A stretch of 64,000 nucleotides of DNA from Kitasatospora sp044457565 (GTDB taxonomy: Bacteria; Actinomycetota; Actinomycetes; Streptomycetales; Streptomycetaceae), in NCBI RefSeq assembly GCF_044457565.1, contig NZ_JBITGZ010000021.1:66927-130926 (forward strand), written 5' to 3'. The position numbers were made by a program, and so were the translations under genes. A model generated the notes under the pieces. That model saw nothing but the letters and a program-made list of their open reading frames with translations. It had not been told where the DNA came from and did not search any database. Shown here one piece after another: positions 1-8,665 of the stretch. Every line of letters starts with the position of its first letter. Position 1 is the stretch's first letter.

Positions 1-640
1 CCCCGCTCAGGATCGCCTCGGCCATCGCGCGGTGCTGCTCCGAGGCGTGGTCGATGTTGCGTTCCAGCATCGGGATGGCGTTCAGCAGGTCGTTCAGGCG
101 CATCCGGCACTGGGCGATCCCGGCGGCCAGCGAGTGCGAGCCGGTGAGCTCGGCGATCGCGAGATGGAAGCGCGAGTCCAGCTGTCGGTACGCCTCCGGG
201 CTCGCGCCCTCCAGTTCGCAGAGGCGTTCCTGCAGGTAGGCCCGCTGGTCCTCGGTGAGCCGGCGTCTGGCGGCCTGCTCGGAGGCGCCGGTCTCCAGCA
301 CCAGGCGGTAGGTGAGCGCGTCCTCCAGTTCGGCGCCCATGTCCTGGACGACCCGGCGCAGCTCGCCGAGGTCGGGCGGCGGCAGCCGGTACGTGACGAA
401 GGTGCCGCCGTACCGGCCGCGGCGGGACTCCACGCAGCCCGCCTGCTGGAGCGAGCGGATCGCCTCCCGGAGGGTCTCGCGGCTGACGTTCAGCCGGGCG
501 GCGAGTTCGCGTTCGGCGGGCAGCCGGTCGCCGTAGCCGAAGACGCCGAGCTTCACGGCCTCCAGGATCCGCTCGACCGTCTCCTCGAACGCGTTGCCCA
601 TCCGGACGGGGCGGAAGATCGCACCGCCCTGCCAGTCCAT
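1..640 (-). CDS. GntR/FadR-family transcriptional regulator, C-terminus cut by window edge
   Basis: The minus strand reads as an N-terminal winged helix (about residues 10-75, with LPAERELAARLNVSRETLREA, typical of GntR proteins) followed by an all-helical FCD-type effector domain that runs off the window start. The protein begins MDWQGGAIFRPVRMGN from the ATG at 640; an in-frame GTG at 670 is an alternative and neither has a strong ribosome binding site. It lies divergent from the permease/GS-like operon, so it is probably the local repressor responding to a pathway metabolite. That role is inferred from position; related FadR-type regulators sit beside glutamine-synthetase-like amine-utilisation genes in streptomycetes. 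The plus-strand reading frame over this region is a shadow. Confidence 0.85.
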   Translation of the reverse strand, partial: MDWQGGAIFRPVRMGNAFEETVERILEAVKLGVFGYGDRLPAERELAARLNVSRETLREAIRSLQQAGCVESRRGRYGGTFVTYRLPPPDLGELRRVVQDMGAELEDALTYRLVLETGASEQAARRRLTEDQRAYLQERLCELEGASPEAYRQLDSRFHLAIAELTGSHSLAAGIAQCRMRLNDLLNAIPMLERNIDHASEQHRAMAEAILSG

Positions 641-760
641 CCGCGTGTCGTGCCCGCCAGCCTGGTCCACCCCGGAATCGTACCGAGGTGCGGCGCCGGC
701 GGACCCTGCGCACACCCCCTTGACGTGATGGCCACGCTGGGGGAAACATGCCGTCTACGC

Positions 761-784
761 CAATGGTCTACTTCCGGGCCATTG
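761..784. promoter_or_regulatory. Inverted repeat in divergent promoter region
   Basis: CAATGG and CCATTG form perfect 6-bp arms around a 12-bp spacer, about 60 bp before the permease start and between it and the divergent GntR gene. A TTGACG hexamer at 720-725 could be a -35 element. A GntR operator is plausible but not shown. Confidence 0.35.
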
Positions 785-844
785 ACCGACCACAGTGCTG
801 TGGGCGCACGTTTCGGATCCCCCACCGAACCCCCAGGGGTGCGC

Positions 845-2413
845 ATGTCCTCCGAGAAATCACCCGTCGACCACGCTGCCGCTCCGATGTTTCCGGCAGA
901 TGCACCACCCGTTTCATCCGATGAGCAGCGACTGCGCGAACTGGGCTACACCCAGGAGCTGGCCCGCTCGATGTCGAGCTTCTCCAACTTCGCCGTCTCC
1001 TTCTCCATCGTCTCCGTCCTCTCCGGCTGCCTCACCCTCTACGGCTTCGGCCTCAACACCGGCGGCCCGGCGATGATCACCTGGGGCTGGCCGCTGGTCG
1101 GCCTGATGACGCTCTGCGTCGCCCTCGCGATGGCCGAGATCTGCTCCAGCTACCCGACCGCCGGCGGCCTGTACTACTGGGCCGCCAAGCTCGCCCCCTC
1201 GCGCGGGCCCGCCTGGGCCTGGTTCACCGGCTACTTCAACTTCATGGGGCAGGTCGCGGTCACCGCCGGGGTCGACTTCGGCGCTGCCTTCTTCACCAAC
1301 GCCTTCCTGGAAATGCAGTGGGGCTTCGCGGCGACACCCGCGCACACCGTCGCCCTGTTCGCCGTCATCCTGCTCCTGCACGGGCTGCTCAACACCCGGG
1401 GCGTGCGGCTGGTGGCGATCCTCAACAACGTCAGCGTCTGGTGGCACCTGGTCGGTGTGCTGGTGATCGTCGGCGCGCTGGTGCTGGTGCCCTCCCACCA
1501 CGCCTCCGCGTCCTTCGTGTTCACCAAGTTCGTCAACAACACCGGCTTCCACAGCTCCTTCTACGTCGCGATGCTCGGCCTGCTGCTCGCGCAGTACACC
1601 CTCACCGGGTACGACGCCTCCGCGCACATGACCGAGGAGACCCACGACGCCGCGCGCTCCGGCCCGCGCGGCATCGTCAACTCGGTGCTGGTCTCGCTGG
1701 CCGCCGGCTGGGTGCTGCTGCTCGGCATCACCTTCGCCATCCAGGACTACGACGGCGCGCTGGGCAGCTCCACGGGCGTGCCGCCCGCGCAGATCTTCCT
1801 GGACGCCATCGGCGACACCGGCGCCAAGCTGCTGCTGCTGATCGTGATCGGCGCCCAGTTCTTCTGCGGGATGGCCTCGGTTACCGCCAACTCCCGTATG
1901 ATCTACGCCTTCTCGCGGGACGGCGCGCTGCCGGGATCACGGCTGTGGCACCGCATCAACCCGCGCACCCAGACGCCCACCAGTGCCGTCTGGCTGGCCA
2001 CCGGCGGTGCCTTCCTGCTCGGCGCGCAGGACCTCTGGAACGCCACCGCGTACGCCGCCGTCACCTCGGTGTCGGTGATCGGGCTCTACATCGCCTATGT
2101 CATCCCGGTGTTCCTGAGACTCCGTCAGGGTGACTCCTTCCAGCGCGGCCCGTGGCACCTGGGCCGCTGGAGCAAGCCCGTCGGTATCCTCGCCGTCGGC
2201 TGGACGGCGCTGATCACCGTGCTGTTCATGCTGCCGACCGTCAGCCCGATCACCGCAGTGAGCTTCAACTACACCCCCGTCGCGGTCGCGGCGGTCCTCG
2301 GCTTCGCCGGGATCTGGTGGCTGATCTCGGCCCGGCACTGGTTCACCGGGCCCAAGGTCCAGGACAGCCCCGAGGAACTCCCCGACCGGACCGCCGAACT
2401 GGAGACCCGATGA
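845..2413 (+). CDS. APC-superfamily amino acid/amine permease
   Basis: A 522-aa membrane protein with about 12 hydrophobic segments, related to the amino acid/choline/GABA transporter group of the APC superfamily. It has a soluble N-terminus of about 55 residues, then ELARSMSSFSNFAVSFSIVSVLSG at the start of the first membrane segments and a polar C-terminal tail after about residue 500. The start is the ATG at 845, with AGGGG five bases upstream; the open frame extends much further 5' but that part overlaps the GntR gene. The stop overlaps the next ATG by 4 bp (ATGA), so it is cotranscribed with the ligase. It probably imports the amine (polyamine, ethanolamine or similar) that the downstream enzymes degrade; the substrate is inferred from context. 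Confidence 0.9.
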   Translation: MSSEKSPVDHAAAPMFPADAPPVSSDEQRLRELGYTQELARSMSSFSNFAVSFSIVSVLSGCLTLYGFGLNTGGPAMITWGWPLVGLMTLCVALAMAEICSSYPTAGGLYYWAAKLAPSRGPAWAWFTGYFNFMGQVAVTAGVDFGAAFFTNAFLEMQWGFAATPAHTVALFAVILLLHGLLNTRGVRLVAILNNVSVWWHLVGVLVIVGALVLVPSHHASASFVFTKFVNNTGFHSSFYVAMLGLLLAQYTLTGYDASAHMTEETHDAARSGPRGIVNSVLVSLAAGWVLLLGITFAIQDYDGALGSSTGVPPAQIFLDAIGDTGAKLLLLIVIGAQFFCGMASVTANSRMIYAFSRDGALPGSRLWHRINPRTQTPTSAVWLATGGAFLLGAQDLWNATAYAAVTSVSVIGLYIAYVIPVFLRLRQGDSFQRGPWHLGRWSKPVGILAVGWTALITVLFMLPTVSPITAVSFNYTPVAVAAVLGFAGIWWLISARHWFTGPKVQDSPEELPDRTAELETR

Positions 2414-3768
2414 CCAGGCCCCGACTCACCCTGGAACGGCTGCGCGAACTCGTCGCCGACGGCTCCGTGGACACCGTCGTGCTCGCCATGACCGACATGC
2501 AGGGCCGGCTGCAGGGCAAGCGGATCGCCGCCGAGTACTTCCTCACCGACGTCGTCCCGAACGCCGCCGAGGGCTGCGGCTACCTGCTGGCCGTCGACAT
2601 CGACATGAACACCGTGGACGGGTACGACGTCTCCTCCTGGGAGAGCGGCTACGGCGACTTCGTCCTCACCCCCGACCTCGCCACCCTGCGCAGCGTCCCC
2701 TGGCACCCCGCCACCGTGATGGTCCAGTGCGACGTCCACCAGCACGACGGCACCCCGGTCGCCGTCTCGCCCCGGCAGGTGCTGCGCCGCCAGCTGGAGC
2801 GCCTGGCGGCCTACGGCTGGCACGCCTACGCGGGCACCGAGCTGGAGTTCATCGTCTTCCGCGACAGCTACGAGCAGGCCTGGGACAAGGACTACCACCG
2901 GCTGACGCCGGTCAACCAGTACAACGTCGACTACTCCATCCTGGGCACCTCCCGGATCGAACCGCTGCTGCGCCGGCTGCGCAACGAGATGTCCGGTGCC
3001 GGCCTGGTGGTCGAGTCCGCGAAGGGCGAGTGCAACCTCGGCCAGCACGAGATCGCCTTCAAGTACGGCCCCGCGCTGACCACCTGCGACGACCACGCGG
3101 TGTACAAGACCGGCGCCAAGGAGATCGCCGCCCAGGAGGGCGTCAGCCTCACCTTCATGGCGAAGTACAACGAGCGCGAGGGCAACTCCTGCCACATCCA
3201 CCTCAGCCTGCGCGAGGAGGACGGCACGCCGGTCATGGCGGGCGACGGACCGCACGGCTTCTCCAAGGTGATGGAGCACTTCCTGGCCGGCCAGCTGGCC
3301 TGCCTGGCCGACTTCGCGCTGCTGCTGGCACCCACCGTCAACTCCTACAAGCGGTACGTCCCGGGCAGCTTCGCCCCCACCGCGATCGCCTGGGGCCGCG
3401 ACAACCGGACCTGCGCGCTGCGGGTGGTCGGCCACGGCCCGTCACTGCGGTTCGAGAACCGGGTCCCCGGCGGGGACGTCAACCCCTACCTGGCGGTCGC
3501 CGCGCTGATCGCCGCCGGACTGCACGGCGTGGAGCAACAGCTCGAGCTGGAGCCCGAGTTCAGCGGCAACGCGTACGCCAGTGACGCGCCGCGGGTGCCC
3601 GCCACGCTGCGCGACGCGGTGGAGGCGTTCGAGCGCAGCGAGCCGGCCGCGCTGGCCTTCGGCAAGGACGTCGTACGCCACTACACCCACGCCGGCCGGG
3701 TCGAACTGGCCGCCTACGACGCGGCGGTGACCGACTGGGAGCGGCGCCGCGGCTTCGAGCGGCTGTGA
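2410..3768 (+). CDS. Glutamine-synthetase-like gamma-glutamyl amine ligase
   Basis: A 452-aa protein of the type I glutamine synthetase fold. The N-terminal beta-grasp is about residues 10-110 and the catalytic domain follows. Active-site motifs are visible: GTELEFIVF, GQHEIAFKYG, NSCHIHLSL, SYKRYVPGSF and RFENRVPGGDVNPYLA. It lacks the C-terminal adenylylation Tyr segment of true GlnA and sits with catabolic genes, as do PuuA and the streptomycete GlnA2/A3/A4 proteins that glutamylate polyamines or ethanolamine using ATP. It is translationally coupled at both ends (ATGA with the permease, GTGA with the amidotransferase). Which amine it uses cannot be read from sequence; GlnA4-like is my preferred guess because of the neighbours. 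Confidence 0.88.
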   Translation: MTRPRLTLERLRELVADGSVDTVVLAMTDMQGRLQGKRIAAEYFLTDVVPNAAEGCGYLLAVDIDMNTVDGYDVSSWESGYGDFVLTPDLATLRSVPWHPATVMVQCDVHQHDGTPVAVSPRQVLRRQLERLAAYGWHAYAGTELEFIVFRDSYEQAWDKDYHRLTPVNQYNVDYSILGTSRIEPLLRRLRNEMSGAGLVVESAKGECNLGQHEIAFKYGPALTTCDDHAVYKTGAKEIAAQEGVSLTFMAKYNEREGNSCHIHLSLREEDGTPVMAGDGPHGFSKVMEHFLAGQLACLADFALLLAPTVNSYKRYVPGSFAPTAIAWGRDNRTCALRVVGHGPSLRFENRVPGGDVNPYLAVAALIAAGLHGVEQQLELEPEFSGNAYASDAPRVPATLRDAVEAFERSEPAALAFGKDVVRHYTHAGRVELAAYDAAVTDWERRRGFERL

Positions 3769-4505
3769 GCACCCCGCACGCCGCGTCCACGGGCCCGACG
3801 CCCGCGCCGGACCGCCCGCTGATCGGGATCACCAGCTACCTCGACGAGGCCGCCTGGGCGGTCTGGCGCACCCCGGCCGCGCTGCTCCCGCAGGCGTACG
3901 TCGACGCCGTCGAGCGGGCCGGCGGCACGCCCGTCCTGCTGCCGCCGCAGTCCGGCCCGGTCCGGCGGCTGCTGGGCCGGCTGGACGGCCTGGTGCTGGC
4001 GGGCGGCCCGGACATCGACCCGGCCAGGTACACCGCCCCCGCGCACCCGCGTACGGGCGAGCCGCACCCGCTGCGGGACGCCTGGGAGTGGGACCTGCTG
4101 CACGGCGCGCTCGAACTCGACCTGCCGCTGCTCGGCGTCTGCCGGGGCATGCAGCTGCTCAACGTCGCCCTCGGCGGCGACCTGGTGCAGCACCTGCCCG
4201 AGCGGACCGGCGACGACAGCCACCAGATCGCGCCCGCCACCTACAACCGGCAGGGCGTGGTGATCAGACCCGCCAGCCGGCTGGGCGAGATCCTCGGCCA
4301 CGCCGCCAAGGTGCCCTGCTACCACCACCAGGCGGTCGGCCGCCTCGGCGGCGGGCTGCTGGCGACGGCGTGGAGCGCCGACGAGACGGTCGAGGCCCTC
4401 GAACTGCCCGGCCGGCGCTTCACCCTCGGGGTGCAGTGGCACCCCGAGGCCGACCCCGGCGATCCCCGCCTGTTCGAAGCCTTCGTCAAGGAGACCCAGT
4501 CATGA
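3765..4505 (+). CDS. Class I glutamine amidotransferase-like gamma-glutamyl hydrolase (PuuD-like)
   Basis: A 246-aa protein with the class I GATase fold: LGVCRGMQLLNVALGG holds the nucleophile Cys (about residue 127) and GVQWHPEAD holds the catalytic His-Glu pair. The family (peptidase C26, PuuD) hydrolyses gamma-glutamyl bonds such as gamma-glutamyl-GABA. In this operon it would release the oxidised amine from its glutamyl tag after the aldehyde dehydrogenase step. It starts with GTG overlapping the ligase stop (GTGA) and ends overlapping the dehydrogenase start (ATGA). The motifs make the family assignment firm; the exact substrate is inferred. Confidence 0.88.
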   Translation: MSTPHAASTGPTPAPDRPLIGITSYLDEAAWAVWRTPAALLPQAYVDAVERAGGTPVLLPPQSGPVRRLLGRLDGLVLAGGPDIDPARYTAPAHPRTGEPHPLRDAWEWDLLHGALELDLPLLGVCRGMQLLNVALGGDLVQHLPERTGDDSHQIAPATYNRQGVVIRPASRLGEILGHAAKVPCYHHQAVGRLGGGLLATAWSADETVEALELPGRRFTLGVQWHPEADPGDPRLFEAFVKETQS

Positions 4506-5881
4506 CCCAAGCGGAGCCCGACCTCTTCGAGGTGGTCAACCCGGCCACCGAGGAGGTGATCGAGACGGTGGCGATGGCAGGCCTCGCCGAGACCGACGCC
4601 GCGATCGCCCGCGCCAAGGCCGCCTTCGAGAGCTGGCGCCGGGTCGCCCCCGCCGACCGGGCCCGGCTGCTGCGGGCCTTCGCCGCGGCCGTGGACGCCG
4701 AGCGCGAGGAGCTGGCCCAGCTGGAGGTCGCCAACGCCGGCCACACGGTGGGCAACGCGCGCTGGGAGGCCGGCAACGCCCGCGACGTCATCGAGTACTA
4801 CGCGGCGGCGCCGGAGCGGCTGTTCGGCCGCCAGATCCCGGTGGCCGGCGGGATCGACGTGACGTTCCAGGAGCCCCTGGGCGTGGTCGGCGTCATCGTG
4901 CCGTGGAACTTCCCGATGCCGATCGCCGCCTGGGCCTTCGCCCCCGCACTGGCCGCCGGCAACACCGTCGTCCTCAAGCCCGCCGAGCTGACCCCGCTGA
5001 CCGCGCTGCGGCTGGCCGAGCTGGCCCTGCGGGCGGGTATCCCCGAGGGCGTCCTCCAGGTGCTCCCCGGGCGCGGCGCGGTGGTCGGCGAGCGGTTCGT
5101 CACCCACCCCGACGTCCGCAAGGTGGTCTTCACCGGCTCCACCGCGGTCGGCAGGGCCGTGGCCGCTGGGTGCGCCGCCCAGGTCAAGCCCGTCACGCTG
5201 GAGCTCGGCGGCAAGAGCGCCAACATCGTCTTCGCCGACGCCGACCTGGCGAAGGCCGCGGCCAGCGCGCCGTACGCCGTCTTCGACAACGCCGGCCAGG
5301 ACTGCTGCGCACGCTCGCGGATCCTGGTCCAGGAGAGCGCGTTCGAGGAGTTCATGGCACTGCTGGAGCCCGCCGTCCTCGGCGTGAAGGTCGGCGACCC
5401 GCGCGACGAGGCGACCGAGATGGGGCCGCTGATCTCGGCCGCGCAGCGCGACCGGGTCGCCCGGTACGTACCGGAGTCGGCGCCGGTCGCCGTCCGTGGC
5501 GCGGTGCCCGAGGGCAAGGGCTTCTGGTTCCCGCCGACCGTGCTGGCACCCGTCGACCAGGCCTCGCCCGCCTTCACCGAGGAGATCTTCGGCCCGGTCG
5601 TCACAGTGGTGCCGTTCCGCGACGAGCAGGACGCCCTGCGGATCGCCAACGCCACCGAGTACGGGCTCTCCGGCTCCATCTGGACCCGCGACCTGGGCCG
5701 GGCCCTGCGGGTCGCCCGCGGTGTGGAGGCGGGCAACCTGTCCGTCAACTCGCACTCCTCGGTGCGCTACTCGACCCCGTTCGGCGGGTTCAAGCAGTCC
5801 GGCCTGGGCCGGGAACTCGGCCCGGACGCCCTGAACGCCTTCACCGAAACCAAGAACGTCTTCATCTCCACGGAGGAGTGA
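4502..5881 (+). CDS. NAD(P)-dependent aldehyde dehydrogenase
   Basis: A 459-aa member of the ALDH superfamily. The catalytic Cys lies in FDNAGQDCCARSR, the general-base Glu in LELGGKSANIV, and the cofactor region includes PWNFPMPI and FTGSTAVGRAV. The C-terminal SVRYSTPFGGFKQSGLGRELG is also typical. PuuC-like enzymes oxidise gamma-glutamyl-aminoaldehydes to acids in the Puu pathway, which suits its place between the hydrolase and the SDR. It overlaps the preceding gene by 4 bp and the next start is 2 bp after its stop, so it is part of the same transcript. Aldehyde specificity is inferred from the operon only. Confidence 0.92.
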   Translation: MTQAEPDLFEVVNPATEEVIETVAMAGLAETDAAIARAKAAFESWRRVAPADRARLLRAFAAAVDAEREELAQLEVANAGHTVGNARWEAGNARDVIEYYAAAPERLFGRQIPVAGGIDVTFQEPLGVVGVIVPWNFPMPIAAWAFAPALAAGNTVVLKPAELTPLTALRLAELALRAGIPEGVLQVLPGRGAVVGERFVTHPDVRKVVFTGSTAVGRAVAAGCAAQVKPVTLELGGKSANIVFADADLAKAAASAPYAVFDNAGQDCCARSRILVQESAFEEFMALLEPAVLGVKVGDPRDEATEMGPLISAAQRDRVARYVPESAPVAVRGAVPEGKGFWFPPTVLAPVDQASPAFTEEIFGPVVTVVPFRDEQDALRIANATEYGLSGSIWTRDLGRALRVARGVEAGNLSVNSHSSVRYSTPFGGFKQSGLGRELGPDALNAFTETKNVFISTEE

Positions 5882-5883
5882 CC

Positions 5884-6651
5884 ATGATCAACCGTCTCGA
5901 CGGCCGGGTGGCCGTCATCACCGGCGCGGGCAGCGGCATCGGCCTGGCCACCGCCAAGCGCTTCGCCGCCGAGGGCGCCAAGGTGGTCTGTGTGGACCTC
6001 GACGAGGCCTCCGGCAAGGCCGCGGCCGACGCGGTCGGCGGACTCTTCGTCCAGGCCGACGTCACCGACGAGGACGCCGTCCGCGCGATGTACGAGAGCG
6101 CGGTGGCCGAGTACGGCCGCGTGGACATCGCCTTCAACAACGCCGGCATCTCGCCGCCCGACGACGACTCGATCCTGACCACCGGCCTGGACGCCTGGAA
6201 GCGGGTCCAGGAGGTCAACCTGACCAGCGTCTACCTCTGCTGCAAGTACGCCATCCCGCACATGCAGAAGCAGGGCAAGGGCTCGATCATCAACACCGCC
6301 TCCTTCGTCGCGGTGATGGGCGCGGCCACCTCGCAGATCTCCTACAGCGCCTCCAAGGGCGGCGTGCTGGCGATGTCGCGCGAGCTGGGCGTGCAGTTCG
6401 CCCGCGAGGGCATCCGGGTCAACGCGCTCTGCCCGGGGCCGGTGAACACCCCGCTGCTCCAGGAGCTGTTCGCCAAGGACCCGGAGCGGGCCGCCCGCCG
6501 GCTCGTCCACATCCCGCTCGGCCGGTTCGCCGAGCCCGAGGAGATCGCCGCCGCCGTGGCCTTCCTGGCCAGCGACGACTCCTCCTTCATGACGGCCAAC
6601 ACCTTCCTGGTGGACGGCGGCATCTCCGGCGCGTACGTGACGCCGAACTAG
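5884..6651 (+). CDS. SDR-family 3-oxoacyl-ACP reductase-like oxidoreductase
   Basis: A 255-aa classical short-chain dehydrogenase: TGAGSGIG cofactor motif near residue 14, NNAG near 85, catalytic Ser in NTASF, YSASKGG with the Tyr-Lys pair, and a C-terminal VDGG. It starts at the ATG at 5884 with GGAGG upstream in the end of the aldehyde dehydrogenase gene, and a strong hairpin follows the stop. It is probably the last gene of the amine-catabolism operon. FabG-like proteins have many substrates; I infer that it reduces or oxidises an intermediate of that pathway but the sequence does not say which. Confidence 0.9.
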   Translation: MINRLDGRVAVITGAGSGIGLATAKRFAAEGAKVVCVDLDEASGKAAADAVGGLFVQADVTDEDAVRAMYESAVAEYGRVDIAFNNAGISPPDDDSILTTGLDAWKRVQEVNLTSVYLCCKYAIPHMQKQGKGSIINTASFVAVMGAATSQISYSASKGGVLAMSRELGVQFAREGIRVNALCPGPVNTPLLQELFAKDPERAARRLVHIPLGRFAEPEEIAAAVAFLASDDSSFMTANTFLVDGGISGAYVTPN

Positions 6652-6673
6652 CCGCTCGCCTCGCCGGGCCCTC

Positions 6674-6709
6674 GCCGGGCCGGCCGGTCTCCCCACCGGC
6701 CGGCCCGGC
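6674..6709 (+). terminator. Strong hairpin after the catabolic operon
   Basis: A perfect 15-bp stem (arms 6674-6688 and 6695-6709) with a CTCCCC loop follows the SDR stop by 22 bases. It has no T-tract, which is usual for actinomycete terminators. The rest of 6652-6890 shows nothing else. Confidence 0.75.
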
Positions 6710-6890
6710 TTCGGTCGCCTCGGACCGCACCCCCGGCCGTCCCTGGTCGTCCCCCGGGTGGAGCAGTGCGGCGGGTGCGAGCGGGTGAAGCTGCCCGCCC
6801 GGCCGTTCGGGCCACCGGCCGCGGCCAGGCGCCCGGGTGATGCTGCGCGGGGTACCGACCCCGATCCGACCGCCCCCGCCCGGAGGACCC

Positions 6891-7553
6891 GTGGACAGCG
6901 CAACGCTCCAGAACACGCGACGTGCGCTGCACGCGGTCGCCGAGCTGGTCATGGCCGGCCCGCAGTACCGGGCCAGCGGCACGATCAGACTCCGGGTGGG
7001 GCCGGGCGGCTTCGCCACCGTGGCGCAGCCGGAGCTGCGGGTCGAGGGTGGCGAGCTGGTGACGGGCTCGGACGCGGGCTCGGACGTTCGGCGGCTGCCG
7101 CTGGACGGCGCCAGTTGCGCCGCCCTGGCCCGCGAGGCCGGCGCCGAGGCGGGCGCACCGGCCGGGCTGTACGCCGAGGGAAGTGGGGTGGGCGCCGAGG
7201 AGGTCCTGCGGGTCGACCCCGCCGCCGCCCGGCTGATCCTGGACGGCTTCGCGCGGGGGGACACCGCACTGCGCGCGTTCGCCCCCGACCTGCGACCCGT
7301 GCTCTGGCCGGAGCACTTCGACCTCGGCATCACGGTGGACTCGGTCAACTACGGTGTCTCACCCGGCGATTCCCACGCGGGCGAGCCGTACGCCTACGTC
7401 GGGCCGTGGACCCGCCGCCAGGGCCCGTTCTGGAACGCCCCGTTCGGCGCCACCCGCCCGCTGCGCGAACTCACCGACGCGGCCGCCGTGCAGGCGTTCT
7501 TCGCGGACGGCCGGGCACGGGCGGCCGCCGACCCGCCCGCCCCGCAGGGCTGA
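6891..7553 (+). CDS. Conserved hypothetical protein
   Basis: A soluble protein of 220 residues that I do not recognise. The start is the GTG at 6891 (VDSATLQNTRRALHAVAEL) because GGAGG lies five bases before it; an upstream ATG at 6837 in the same frame has no site. It has no signal peptide or membrane segment. Its second half carries conserved-looking aromatic stretches (VLWPEHFDLGITVDSVNYGVSPGD and YAYVGPWTRRQGPFWNAPFG). Codon use is normal for the region. It stands alone, convergent with the LysR gene 24 bases away. No function is proposed. Confidence 0.75.
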   Translation: MDSATLQNTRRALHAVAELVMAGPQYRASGTIRLRVGPGGFATVAQPELRVEGGELVTGSDAGSDVRRLPLDGASCAALAREAGAEAGAPAGLYAEGSGVGAEEVLRVDPAAARLILDGFARGDTALRAFAPDLRPVLWPEHFDLGITVDSVNYGVSPGDSHAGEPYAYVGPWTRRQGPFWNAPFGATRPLRELTDAAAVQAFFADGRARAAADPPAPQG

Positions 7554-7577
7554 GCCGCCCCGGGGCGGGTCGGCGGC

Positions 7578-8543
7578 TCACAGCGTCCGGGCGTCCGCCT
7601 GGTCGGCCTCGGGCAGCCAGTCGCGCTCGGGCCGGTACTCCAGCCAGCGCCGGCGCCGCCCGACCTCCGCGAAGGCCCGCAGCAGCGCCGCGACGCCCGG
7701 CCCGGGCGCCCGGCGCGGCCACACCAGCGACCAGGCGTACAGCGGGGTAGGCCCGATCAGCGGGACGGCCGTCAGCCCCGAGCCGGGCGGCAGTGGCACC
7801 TCGGCGGGGAACAGCGTGATCCCGCCGGGTGTCGTACGGACCCGCTCCAGCAGGTGCTCGAAGCCGAGGTTGGCCTCCCCCGGCAGCATCGGGATGCCGA
7901 AGTGCTCGGCGAACCGCCGGGCGAAGTCCAGGCGTTCGGCCGCGGCCGGCAGCACCAGGCGGCAGTCCGTCAGGTCGGCGGGCCGCAGGGCGGCCGACCC
8001 GGCCAGCGGGTGGCCGGCGGCGATCAGCGCGTCCACCGGCTCCAGCCGGACCAGGCGGTGGTCCAGCTCCACGTCCCGCTGCTCGCCCCAGTGGTGGAAC
8101 CGGCCGAACCCCGCGTCGGCCTCCCCGCGCAGCAGCGCCCCGGCCACCGCCGGCAGGTCCCGGCCGACGCCCACCTCCGCGTGCACGGCGGCGGCCGGGG
8201 CGTCGAGCACCTCCCGTACGGTCCGCAGCGGGTGGAACAGGTGCCCCCACAGGTCCAGCCGCACCGGGCGCTCCACCTCCCGGACCGCCGCGACGGCCGC
8301 CGCGCCCGCGGTGAGCACGGCCCGGGCCGGACCGAGCAGCCGGGCCCCGGCGACGGTGAGTTCCACGCCGCCCTGGCCGCGCTCGAACAGCCGCGCGCCG
8401 AGTGCCTCCTCCAGCCGGGCGATCCGCTTGGACAGCGCCTGCTGGGTCACCCCGAGCTGCTCCGCGGCGCGGCGGAAGTGCAGCAGCTCGACGGTCGCCA
8501 CGAAGGCGCGTACCTGGGCGAGATCAAGATCCACGACTGCCAT
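7578..8543 (-). CDS. LysR-family transcriptional regulator
   Basis: About 321 aa with a typical LysR N-terminal helix-turn-helix (LAQVRAFVATVELLHFRRAAEQLGVTQ then QALSKRIARLEEALGARLFERG) followed by a substrate-binding-like effector domain. The start used is the ATG at 8543; a GTG at 8534 has a better spaced AGG and is equally possible. It is divergent from an NAD(P)H quinone-oxidoreductase-like gene starting at 8666, and a perfect inverted repeat lies just upstream of the start. LysR proteins usually control the divergent neighbour, so I infer that it regulates the oxidoreductase and itself. The ligand is unknown. Confidence 0.9.
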   Translation of the reverse strand: MAVVDLDLAQVRAFVATVELLHFRRAAEQLGVTQQALSKRIARLEEALGARLFERGQGGVELTVAGARLLGPARAVLTAGAAAVAAVREVERPVRLDLWGHLFHPLRTVREVLDAPAAAVHAEVGVGRDLPAVAGALLRGEADAGFGRFHHWGEQRDVELDHRLVRLEPVDALIAAGHPLAGSAALRPADLTDCRLVLPAAAERLDFARRFAEHFGIPMLPGEANLGFEHLLERVRTTPGGITLFPAEVPLPPGSGLTAVPLIGPTPLYAWSLVWPRRAPGPGVAALLRAFAEVGRRRRWLEYRPERDWLPEADQADARTL

Positions 8544-8551
8544 CCTGGCCC

Positions 8552-8566
8552 ACAACCGGTGGTTGT
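8552..8566. promoter_or_regulatory. LysR-type inverted repeat (T-N11-A-like box)
   Basis: ACAACC-GGT-GGTTGT is a perfect dyad with a 3-bp spacer, immediately upstream of the LysR start and in the divergent promoter region. Size and symmetry fit a LysR operator half-set. A looser GGTTGT copy follows at about 8582. Confidence 0.5.
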
Positions 8567-8665
8567 CAAAGGCCCCGTCCGGTTGTTGGACCGGCCCGGT
8601 GGCCCGCGGGTTGACTGATCACACGCCGGGGGGACCGGCCGGGTCGATCACCGAGGAGCAGGGCG

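Noticed and set aside
32..844. Extending the permease start upstream to position 32
   Set aside because: The upstream part is the antisense of a clear GntR gene; the ATG at 845 has a good ribosome site and fits the family length.
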